The notes beneath the pieces were generated by a model. That model saw nothing but the letters and a program-made list of their open reading frames with translations, did not search any database and was not told the origin of the DNA. From CSBr16-58 sp051859825 (GTDB lineage: Bacteria > Bacteroidota > Bacteroidia > Flavobacteriales > Schleiferiaceae), in contig JBHYFA010000088.1 of NCBI GenBank assembly GCA_051859825.1, positions 1 through 10,383 of the forward strand: 10,383 nt of DNA, in the 5' to 3' direction. Shown piece by piece: positions 1-7,400 of the stretch. Made by a program: the position numbers and the translations under genes. Within the stretch, counting starts at the first letter, position 1, and each line of letters begins with the position of its first letter.

Positions 1-847
1 CACGGTTGCAAACATTGCTTCGGGATCGTGATGTGCACCTCCGAGAGGTTCGGAAATGATGCCATCGATCAACTTATTGGCTAACATATCCTTGGCAGTG
101 AGTTTCAAGGCTTCCGCCGCTTCTTCTTTATGATCCCAATTTCTCCACAAAATAGAAGAACAGCTTTCAGGTGAAATCACAGAGTACCACGTATTTTCTA
201 GCATCAAAACTTTGTCGCCCACACCAATACCTAAAGCTCCACCACTGGCACCTTCACCGATAACAATACAGATAATAGGTACCTTGAGCACCGACNNNNN
301 NNNNNAGGTTTTTAGCGATTGCTTCACCTTGTCCACGCTCTTCTGCCTCTAAACCCGGGAATGCTCCTGGGGTATCGATAAGGGTTACAACGGGTCGGTT
401 GAATTTTTCGGCCATTTTCATCAATCGAAGGGCTTTTCTGTATCCCTCAGGATTAGCCATACCAAAATTTCTGTATTGGCGCATTTTGGTATTCACTCCT
501 TTTTGCTGGCCGATAAACATTACGCTTCTACCATCGAGATTGCCCCAACCACCTACCATAGCTTTATCATCGCGAACTTGACGATCACCATGAAGCTCTA
601 GAAAATCACCGTTGGTCATTGCCTTGATATACGCCAGCGTGTATGGTCGCTGTGGATGCCGACTCAGCTGCACGCGTTGCCATGAAGTTAAACCTTCGTA
701 TATAGTTTTACGAGTAGATTTAATTTGTTTTTCTAGCTCGCGGATGGTTTTATTCATGTCGATATTCGACTCTTCAGCAATCTGCCTTGCTTTGGTAACT
801 TGCAGCTCTAGCTCTTGAATGGGTTTCTCAAAATCCAAATACTCCAT
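1..847 (-). CDS. accA: Acetyl-CoA carboxylase carboxyltransferase subunit alpha (partial, interrupted by an assembly gap)
   Basis: This is the alpha subunit of the carboxyltransferase that, with AccD, moves the carboxyl group from carboxybiotin on AccB to acetyl-CoA, making malonyl-CoA for fatty-acid synthesis in the cytoplasm. The start is ATG at 847-845. Residues 8-55 form a charged, probably coiled-coil N-terminus. Family motifs follow: HPQRPYT (64-70), HGDR (86-89), DTPGAFPG (158-165) and ERGQGEAIAKN (170-180). After the N-run at 296-305 the protein resumes in a different frame with LKVP, GEGASGGALGIGVGD, ENTWYSVISPESC and EPLGGAH, down to position 1. About 98 residues lie after the gap, giving roughly 282 of the usual ~317, so about 35 C-terminal residues are outside the window. 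The frame change is an effect of gap length, not a real frameshift. No clear promoter is visible in the 118 bases before it, so it may be read through from the helicase gene. Confidence 0.97.
296..305. other. Assembly gap (10 Ns) inside accA
   Basis: Ten unknown bases split accA. On the minus strand the upstream frame ends in AIAKN plus the first two bases of a Leu codon (CT). The downstream AccA frame resumes one base in, at SVLKVP. The family normally has four residues between these motifs (often L/I-F-E-M). That predicts 9 missing bases, so the 10-N run is probably one base too long or a fixed-length placeholder. Confidence 0.95.
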
Positions 848-965
848 AAACGATAATTATTGTATAGGGGCGCAAATTACAAATAGTATTGATTACGGCA
901 GCATTCAAAATCAGATTTTATCAAACTAAGAAAAACCTCCAGTTTACCAAATAATACCGTCTTCC

Positions 966-3218
966 TTAGGCTGAAACCTCTTCCTTTGGAAAAGCCTTCA
1001 TTACGTATCCTATTTGTGAATAGGTAATTTCTTCGGGCAAGACTCCCTTCAGCATAGACCGCGTTGCCTCTTTGTGTTCATTGTAAGCTTTGAGAATTTG
1101 CTGTTCAGTTTCGTCATCTATCAGAAGCTTCTTGGGAAGTTTATTATCCAAAATAAGCTTTACAACATGACTTTCAATCGTAGAAACCACCAAGCCTCTT
1201 TCCTTTGCTACCTCCTCAACACTTAGTCCTTTTTCAATCAGATCCAAGGTAATTTTATAGGTTTCGCCCTTTTCAGGCTTTGGCTTCTTTTTAGCCTTTT
1301 TAGAGCTGGTGTCAGTTTGGCTTTCATCCTTGCCCAATAACTCACTTTTTTTGGAATACTCCATCTCTGTCTGACTCCCCTTTTCCAGTGCCTCTTCCAC
1401 ACCATTAGAAGATTCAAGGGCTTGAAGCATTGAGAAAAGTTTTTTCAACAAATGCAGTTTTTCCTCCATAGATTGAAAAAGGTAAAAAACCTCTTCTTGC
1501 AGCACTTTTGTGCTAACTTGGTTCAATACCTTACGAGTTTTAGTGACTATTTCGTCTTTTATTTTTTTCTCAAAAAAACGAATAGCGTCGTAGGTTCTAT
1601 TGATAAGGGCAGAATTAGGGTTTTGTCCTTTTATCCAGCGTTCGTCTAGATATAGCTGAAACTTTACAGCCACATTGTATAATTCCGTAAAATTATTTTT
1701 CACTTCTTGAGAAAGCGCGAAAACCTCCTCTTTGTTTTTCAGTTTCTTCTTGGGCAGACTCTCCAAGAAAGCGGTCCACTCCACAGAAAGTTCTTTAAGA
1801 TCAAAGCTATTTAAAAAGACTTTACGTAGAAAAGCCTCCTTGCTTTCAGCATACAAACTAAGTAAATCCTTTTCATCGGGAAATTGATCGAGGAAGTGGG
1901 TAACTGAGGCATCAATACTCACTCGATCGGCAGGAATTTTTGATTTCAATACCAGACCGTCTAGAGAAGTTAATCTACTAAGCGCTACATAAACCTGTCC
2001 GGGCGCGAAAGAATCACCCGCATCGACAATGGCGCGTTCGAAGGTAAGCCCCTGACTTTTATGTATGGTGATTGCCCAGCTGAGTCGGAGAGGATACTGG
2101 GTAAATGTCCCAAGTAAATCTTCTTCAATTTGGTTGGTTTCTGGATTGACATTGTAGCGGATATTTTTCCACACTTGTCGTTCTACATTAATATGTGTAT
2201 TATCGCTCGGGCAAAAAATCCGAAGAGAATCATCAAATACTTCCTCTAAAATACCAATTTTTCCATTGAAATATTTTCTATCCTCGCCACTATCATTGCG
2301 AGTAAACATCACCTGAGCGCCAATTTTTAGACGAAGTTCGAAATCTGTGGGATAGGCATTCTCCGGAAAATCGTCTTCCACAACTGCTTTAAATGAATAG
2401 AACTTCCCGGGGAGTAGATCCAACTCGTGCTGGTTGATTCTATCAGCTTTATAATTATGGGAACAAAGAGTGATGTACTGATCATCTTTATCTGGAGAAA
2501 AATTGGGCAGGTATTTACGATCGAGCAACTCCACATCTTCCTTACTGATTTGGTTGTTGCGCAAGCGGTTTAGCAAGGCTACAAAGCGCTCGTCACTTTG
2601 ACGATAGACCTTTTTAAGTTCGATTTTCGCCCATTTTAGTTTTTGAAAAACCGCAGCATCAAAAAAATAAGGTGAGGCGTAATACTCTTTCAATACCGAC
2701 CATTCATTGTCGCGAGCCACGGGAGAAAGCTGACGAAGATCGCCTATCAGAAGCACTTGAACTCCGCCAAAAGGCTCATTTCGACGTTTACGTACGGAAC
2801 GCAAAACGTAATCAATAGCGTCGAGTAAATCAACCCTTACCATGGAGACTTCATCGATAATAAGAAGTTCTAATTTTTTCAGGAGCTCACGTTTCGATCT
2901 AGATAGCCGCATCTTCTGGAAGTAATTAGCCTGATTACGCCAATCACAATTTACCGGTATAGGAGGTGAATTCCGGGTAGGTAAAAAAACTCCAAAAGGA
3001 AGTTGAAATAATGAGTGCAGGGTAACACCGCCAGCATTCATCGCTGCTACACCGGTGGGAGCGGCAACAATCGTTTTTTTGTTAGTCGTACCCACCACGT
3101 GCTTTAAAAAAGTGGTTTTACCTGTTCCCGCCTTTCCAGTTAAAAACACGGGCACATCAGTAAATTGTACGAACTGATTAGCGCGTAAAAATTCGGTATT
3201 TTTCTCCATGTGAGTCAT
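966..3218 (-). CDS. PIF1-like superfamily 1 DNA helicase with C-terminal helix-turn-helix domain
   Basis: This 750-residue protein is predicted to be an ATP-driven 5'-3' helicase of the PIF1/RecD2-related group, acting on DNA in replication or repair. Visible motifs in order: Walker A GKAGTGKTT (28-36), motif Ia APTGVAA (53-59), Walker B LLIIDEVSM (118-126), motif III LLIGDLRQLSP (156-166), YRQ (205-207), motif V WAITIHKSQGLTF (381-393) and motif VI VYVALSRLTSLDGL (409-422). All expected catalytic residues are present. A helical region (about 450-600) and a polar, Lys/Ser-rich linker (about 604-650) lead to a C-terminal domain (about 650-745, with LSVEEVAKERGLVVSTIESHV) resembling the HTH_40 domain at the end of some RecQ helicases. 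The start is MTHMEK; the second Met at residue 4 is an equally good start. It lies downstream of ssb on the same strand but beyond that gene's terminator. The family assignment is secure; the cellular role is inferred. Confidence 0.93.
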   Translation of the reverse strand: MTHMEKNTEFLRANQFVQFTDVPVFLTGKAGTGKTTFLKHVVGTTNKKTIVAAPTGVAAMNAGGVTLHSLFQLPFGVFLPTRNSPPIPVNCDWRNQANYFQKMRLSRSKRELLKKLELLIIDEVSMVRVDLLDAIDYVLRSVRKRRNEPFGGVQVLLIGDLRQLSPVARDNEWSVLKEYYASPYFFDAAVFQKLKWAKIELKKVYRQSDERFVALLNRLRNNQISKEDVELLDRKYLPNFSPDKDDQYITLCSHNYKADRINQHELDLLPGKFYSFKAVVEDDFPENAYPTDFELRLKIGAQVMFTRNDSGEDRKYFNGKIGILEEVFDDSLRIFCPSDNTHINVERQVWKNIRYNVNPETNQIEEDLLGTFTQYPLRLSWAITIHKSQGLTFERAIVDAGDSFAPGQVYVALSRLTSLDGLVLKSKIPADRVSIDASVTHFLDQFPDEKDLLSLYAESKEAFLRKVFLNSFDLKELSVEWTAFLESLPKKKLKNKEEVFALSQEVKNNFTELYNVAVKFQLYLDERWIKGQNPNSALINRTYDAIRFFEKKIKDEIVTKTRKVLNQVSTKVLQEEVFYLFQSMEEKLHLLKKLFSMLQALESSNGVEEALEKGSQTEMEYSKKSELLGKDESQTDTSSKKAKKKPKPEKGETYKITLDLIEKGLSVEEVAKERGLVVSTIESHVVKLILDNKLPKKLLIDDETEQQILKAYNEHKEATRSMLKGVLPEEITYSQIGYVMKAFPKEEVSA

Positions 3219-3232
3219 TTTTTCCTCGGTTT

Positions 3233-3240
3233 CAAAAGTA
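3233..3240 (-). promoter_or_regulatory. Candidate -7 promoter element for the helicase gene
   Basis: The minus strand reads TACTTTTG here, an exact match to the Bacteroidota -7 consensus TAnnTTTG. A TTTG lies upstream at 3267-3270, but the 26-base spacer is longer than the usual ~17-23. The predicted transcript would have a very short leader before the ATG at 3218. This is plausible but unproven; such octamers also occur by chance in AT-rich DNA. Confidence 0.3.
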
Positions 3241-3393
3241 CATAAATAATTTCAGGGAAAAATAAACAAAGGTATTTTTCTCCAATAACGAAATTCATAA
3301 GAAGTTTCCTTCTGATAAAATCGCGAACATCTAGTGAGTTGGAAATAATATTTCAACGAACGCGGTTTAAAAATGAACGCGAAAATAAAGCAC

Positions 3394-3419
3394 AAAAAGA
3401 GGGGGTAATAATCCCCCTC
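3394..3419 (-). terminator. Intrinsic terminator of ssb
   Basis: Read on the minus strand, GAGGGGG pairs perfectly with CCCCCTC (7 bp, mostly G-C) around the loop ATTATTA, followed directly by TTTTT. It begins 17 bases past the ssb stop codon. It should separate ssb transcription from the helicase gene. The plus-strand reading is followed by only a weak GTTTTG and no plus-strand gene ends here. Confidence 0.9.
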
Positions 3420-3436
3420 GTTTTGCAATCAAGTAG

Positions 3437-3778
3437 CTAAGACCGCTTTTTACCTAGAAGCAAAAGCTCATTAACTTCAATTTCGGTAGATTGACGCTCT
3501 TTGCCTTCTTTGTCTTTATAGACACTGTAGGTAACTCGACCTTCAATGGCAATTTCAGAACCTTTGTCGGTGTACTTTTCAGCAACATCGGCCAAACCAT
3601 TCCAAATGTTTAGTCGGTGCCAATAGGTCTTTTCAACGGATTCTCCTTTGCCGTTTCGATACTTATCGGTGGTAGCAATATTGACCTTAGCCAATTTCTT
3701 TCCACTGTCGAAAGTAATGATCTCTGGTTTTGAACCAAGATGTCCGATTAACGTAACACGGTTGCGTAAACTGTTCAT
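3437..3778 (-). CDS. ssb: Short single-stranded DNA-binding protein without acidic tail
   Basis: This 113-residue protein is a bacterial SSB, which coats single-stranded DNA during replication, recombination and repair, usually as a tetramer of OB folds. The start MNSLRNRVTLIGHLGSKPEI is the canonical first strand. The OB core continues with KKLAKVNIATTDKY, the aromatic TYWHRLNIWNG (residues about 51-61), then AEKYTDKGSEIAIEGRVTY and a final strand STEIEVNELLLLG. The protein ends LLLLGKKRS, immediately after the OB fold. It lacks the disordered linker and acidic tip (DDxxPF-like) that classical SSBs use to recruit partner proteins. Bacteroidota often carry such a short SSB beside a longer one, so this may be an accessory paralogue; the window cannot show whether a second gene exists. 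It is divergent from the zinc-ribbon gene, with 172 bases between, and is followed by a strong terminator. Confidence 0.95.
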   Translation of the reverse strand: MNSLRNRVTLIGHLGSKPEIITFDSGKKLAKVNIATTDKYRNGKGESVEKTYWHRLNIWNGLADVAEKYTDKGSEIAIEGRVTYSVYKDKEGKERQSTEIEVNELLLLGKKRS

Positions 3779-3831
3779 GATGTAAAAATTTAAGTTAGAA
3801 TTAAACGATTATCAGCATCAAACTGACAAGG

Positions 3832-3839
3832 CAAAAGTA
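3832..3839 (-). promoter_or_regulatory. Candidate -7 promoter element for ssb
   Basis: The minus strand reads TACTTTTG, an exact TAnnTTTG match and identical to the octamer before the helicase gene. TTTG motifs lie upstream at 3852-3855 (12-base spacer, too short) and 3867-3870 (27 bases, too long), so the -33 element is unclear. The implied leader before the ATG at 3778 is about 45 bases, a normal length. Confidence 0.35.
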
Positions 3840-3860
3840 AGCAGTTTATTACAAAATATT

Positions 3861-3880
3861 CGTTTTCAAACGTTTTCATT
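3861..3880. repeat. Tandem 10-bp direct repeat between divergent genes
   Basis: CGTTTTCA occurs twice in a row with a 10-base period (3861-3868 and 3871-3878). The first copy is also the left part of an imperfect palindrome, CGTTT-TC-AAACG (3861-3872). It lies in the ssb/zinc-ribbon divergent intergenic region, between the candidate promoters of the two genes. One helical turn of spacing would suit a protein binding twice on one DNA face. An operator role is inference only. Confidence 0.4.
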
Positions 3881-3892
3881 CGAAAGAAAATA

Positions 3893-3924
3893 TTTGTAAG
3901 TGAAATCTTTATTTTATACCTTTC
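3893..3924 (+). promoter_or_regulatory. Candidate promoter of the zinc-ribbon gene
   Basis: TTTG at 3893-3896 and TACCTTTC at 3917-3924 fit the Bacteroidota -33 TTTG and -7 TAnnTTTG pattern, with a 20-base spacer and one mismatch (final G to C). Transcription would start about 20 bases before the ATG at 3951. Of the candidate promoters here, this has the best spacing. Confidence 0.4.
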
Positions 3925-3950
3925 GACCCGTAAACTAATAACGTATAACC

Positions 3951-4280
3951 ATGGAAAAAACATGTTTGAACTGTCAGGAAAAGATCCGTGGTCGGGCAGA
4001 TAAAAAGTTTTGCGACGACCAGTGTAGAAATCAGTATAACAATGGGATGCTTAGGCATGTAAACAATCGCATGCGCAACATCAACAACATTCTCAAGCGC
4101 AACAGAAGGATATTAGCGCAGTTTCTTGAGGAAGAAAATATAAAAAGAGAGGTATTACTAGCCAACGGATTTCACTTCTCCTATTTTACGCACTACGATG
4201 AACAAAGTAAAACAAAATTCGTTTTTGACATTGGTTATCAAACAGATTCCAAAGAGAACGTTTTTGTGAAGCTCGAATAA
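3951..4280 (+). CDS. Small zinc-ribbon protein of unknown function
   Basis: This 109-residue protein starts with a Cys4 zinc-ribbon: C5-x2-C8, then C21-x3-C25 in KKFCDDQCRNQYNN. It is followed by a basic helical stretch with NNRMRNINNILKRNRRIL (about 38-55) and a C-terminal part rich in aromatic residues and beta structure (about 70-108, with GFHFSYFTHYD and FVFDIGYQ). I recognise it as resembling an unnamed small protein found widely in Bacteroidota with the same CxxC, DKKFC, NNxxRNINxxLxKNRRIL layout. No enzymatic residues are apparent. The zinc ribbon plus basic helix would suit nucleic-acid or protein binding, but that is inference. It is cytoplasmic, with no signal peptide or membrane segment. 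It is transcribed divergently from ssb and is separated by 149 bases from the protease gene downstream. Confidence 0.85.
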   Translation: MEKTCLNCQEKIRGRADKKFCDDQCRNQYNNGMLRHVNNRMRNINNILKRNRRILAQFLEEENIKREVLLANGFHFSYFTHYDEQSKTKFVFDIGYQTDSKENVFVKLE

Positions 4281-4322
4281 ACGAATCAATTGCTTGTTTA
4301 CAAAATCTAAAAAAGCATTCGT
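4281..4322 (+). terminator. Possible weak hairpin after the zinc-ribbon gene
   Basis: Starting just after the stop codon, ACGAAT (4281-4286) can pair with ATTCGT (4317-4322), and GCTT plus TTT inside can pair with AAA plus AAGC (one G-A mismatch). A T5 run occurs only at 4333-4337, after further sequence. The stem is AT-rich, bulged and lacks an adjacent U-tract, so termination is uncertain. Confidence 0.2.
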
Positions 4323-4360
4323 TGCGAAGTGGTTTTTCACGAAATACAGATTCTCATTTG

Positions 4361-4368
4361 TATCTTTA
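4361..4368 (+). promoter_or_regulatory. Weak candidate -7 element of the protease gene
   Basis: TATCTTTA matches TAnnTTTG except for the final base. There is no well-spaced TTTG upstream; the nearest T-rich block is at 4333-4337. If used, the leader would be about 55 bases and would contain the inverted repeat at 4380-4414. Confidence 0.2.
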
Positions 4369-4379
4369 CCCGCTCAAAC

Positions 4380-4414
4380 ATATTGTTTATCAAGTAAATG
4401 ACGACAAACAATAT
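4380..4414. repeat. 9-bp perfect inverted repeat in front of the protease gene
   Basis: ATATTGTTT (4380-4388) and AAACAATAT (4406-4414) are exact reverse complements, separated by 17 bases and ending 15 bases before the protease ATG at 4430. It could be an operator for a dimeric regulator or an AT-rich hairpin in the mRNA leader. The symmetry is directly visible; the function is not. Confidence 0.5.
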
Positions 4415-4429
4415 TAGTAATTAATTTAA

Positions 4430-7400
4430 ATGCAGATGATTAACGTGAAGCACATTTTTACTTCTCTCCTGTCCCTAGTCTCCCTTTTTTCTTTTGGACA
4501 ATCAAAGATTTTACTAAATAATGCAACACTCGAGCTAGACAATAACGTTCTCGAGTTCCAAGCTTCTAGTTCAGAAGCCTATCATGGAAATGTGTATCGA
4601 ATAATCGAGTTTGATCAAATTCCTGATGATAAAACGGTACAAGCATTAAAAAGCACCCAAATTGAACTTTTGGACTACCTACCTCACAATGCATACGTAG
4701 CGGCATTACCATTCAACATTTCACCGAGAACACTTGAATCTCAAGGTATACGTGCTGTTGTGATTCCTCCGGCGGAATTGAAGCTTTCGCCAAGTTTTTA
4801 TAATGGTGTTATTCCCGATCATGCGGCACGTGAAAACGATCGGGTGGAAATTGTTCTGATGCCTTACACTAACGTAAACTCCTCAGATTTACTTAGAAGT
4901 TTAAAAATTGAAGGTTTAGAGGTAATTGAAATTGGTAGCATTGGTAATTTCATTGAGGCCACCTGTTTTATAAGCGATATACCAGAACTAATAAAGCATC
5001 CATGGGTAGCACATGTGTTCGAAGCAGATGTGCCAGATGAACACGATAATAATACCGCTATTACTAGTCACAGAGTAAATACGATTAATGGCATGAATGC
5101 CCCTGGAGTGAGCTACACCGGGCAGGGCGTGATCGTTTCTTTAGGAGATGATGGAGCAATTGGGCCGCATATTGACTATGAAGGTCGATTAGACCAGAGT
5201 GCTGCCGGCCCAAGTCAGGGAGACCATGGCGACCACGTTGCGGGAACCATCTTTGGGGCAGGAAATCGTAATCCACTGGGCAGAGGCATGGCACCGGGCG
5301 CGGATATATTGTATTACAGTTATCCCGGAAACCTAAACAACGTAACTGCCGACTACAATAACACCGGCATCCGCATAACCTCATCTTCATACTCGAACGG
5401 ATGTAATGCCGGATACAACAACTTTGCGCGTAACATGGACCTCACATCCCGCAATCTACCCGGACTCATGCACGTTTTTTCGGCTGGTAACTCCGGAACA
5501 TCAAACTGCGGATACGGTGCGGGTGCTGGCTGGGGAAATATTACTGGAGGTCATAAAATCGGGAAAAACGTGATTGCCGTAGGTAACGTAACTCGACTAG
5601 ACGTAATTGCCAATAGCTCCAGTCGCGGCCCCGCTCATGACGGCCGTTTGAAGCCCGAAGTTTGCGCCGTCGGAACGCAAGTTTTTTCAACTACAGATCC
5701 TCATCAGTACACCACAAAAACCGGCACCTCAATGGCTTGCCCAGGAGTTTCAGGCGCACTAGCCGTTATGTATGAAGCTTACGAAGACATTACTACAAAT
5801 GCACCGAATGGTGGTTTGATGAAAGCCATTCTCATGAATGGAGCAGATGATTTAGGAAACCCTGGGCCAGACTATACCTATGGCTTCGGAAGAATCAACA
5901 TGCGCAAATCGCTTAGAATGATTGAAAATAACTGGATTTTTTCTGGTTCAGTTGGTCAAGGTGGAAGCTCCAGCCATACCATTACAGTTCCAGCTGGAGT
6001 ATCGCAATTGAGAGTCATGGTTTATTGGACGGATAGAGAAGCCAACGTAAACACTGCAAAGGCACTGGTTAACAACCTTGACATGACCATGACGCAAGGA
6101 GCCAATACATTTCAGCCTTTGATTCTCAACCCTACCCCTAATGCTGCTCTTCTAAATGCCAATGCAGTACCAGGAACAGATACTTTAAATAACGTGGAGC
6201 AAATCGTAGTCAACAACCCTAGCGCGGGCTCTTACACCGTAAATATCCAAGGTACTGCTGTTCCATTTGGCCCACAGCCTTACCATGTTGTTTACTATTT
6301 TGAAGACGAACCGCTGGTATTAACCTACCCTACCGGTGGTGAAAGCTTTGTTCCCGGACAAAACGAAATCATTCGCTGGGATGCGACTGGCATTGTTGGG
6401 AACTTCACTTTACAAATTAGTCAAAACAACGGAAGTACTTGGTCAAATATCGCCACAAGCATTAATGGTGCTACTCGCCATCTAACGTGGACTGTACCTC
6501 CGGGAATTGTAAATGATCAAATTAAATTCCGTATTAGTCGTGGAACACTGAGTTCAGAAAGCGACAACCTAGTTATTGCTGGTGTTCCTGCGAACGTATC
6601 CTTTGTATCAATCTGTCCAGATACCACCACCATCACTTGGAGTCCTGTCGCCAATGCTACGGGTTACGTGGTGTACAAGTTAGGACCTATGTACATGGAC
6701 AGTGTTGGATACACTACTTCTACAACCTTTAGTATTCCAAATGTCAGTGCCTTTGACCCGAATTGGTACAGCGTTTCAGCAGTTGCATCAAACATGGGGA
6801 TAGGTCGCAGAGCGGTTGCCATTGAATCTGCGGGAAATGGACTTTTTAACTGTGTAGTAAATAACGACATTGCGGCAGCGAAACTTATTAGTCCTTCCAC
6901 GGGGCTCATTCCGTCCTGTGCCGCTGATTCCATTCCAGTGAGTCTTTGGGTAAAAAATAACGGTATTAATTCTATTTCTGATTTTTCTTTAAACTTCAGA
7001 ATAAATGCCGGCCCAACAACAAGTGAAACCATTACTCAGGCCATTGCGTCTGGAGATTCAGTATTGATTACCGGAAGCCATTACATTAATCCTATTAGTG
7101 GCGTACTCAACGACATTGAAATTTGGGTTAACATACCAAACGACCAAAGCGCCCGCAACGACTCTGCATACGCAAGTATTGAGTTATACGGAACTACCGG
7201 AGCTTTCAGTTTGCCTTACGTAATGAATTTTGAGAATGAAACCACTTGTCCTACCGTTGCTGATTGTGAAGGAACCGTTTGCCCTCTAGGAAACGGTTAT
7301 GTCAATGCGCAGAACAACGTTTTTGACGATATTGATTGGAGAGTAAATTCAGGAACAACTCCGTCTCAAAATACCGGACCATTAGTTGACAACACCCTAG

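Noticed and set aside
254..295. Reading accA straight through the Ns to a stop near 254, giving a truncated 197-residue protein.
   Set aside because: The correct AccA sequence continues in another frame to position 1, so the apparent truncation comes from the gap length.
848..965. A promoter or helicase terminator in the helicase-accA intergenic region.
   Set aside because: Only one-base-short versions of the -7 consensus (TAATTTG, TAGTTTG) and a T5 run without a stem are visible; neither is good enough to annotate.
966..4280. The helicase, SSB and zinc-ribbon genes as a possible defence or mobile island.
   Set aside because: There is no nuclease, toxin, integrase, transposase or compositional break. 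All three resemble widespread chromosomal Bacteroidota genes, and a terminator separates ssb from the helicase.
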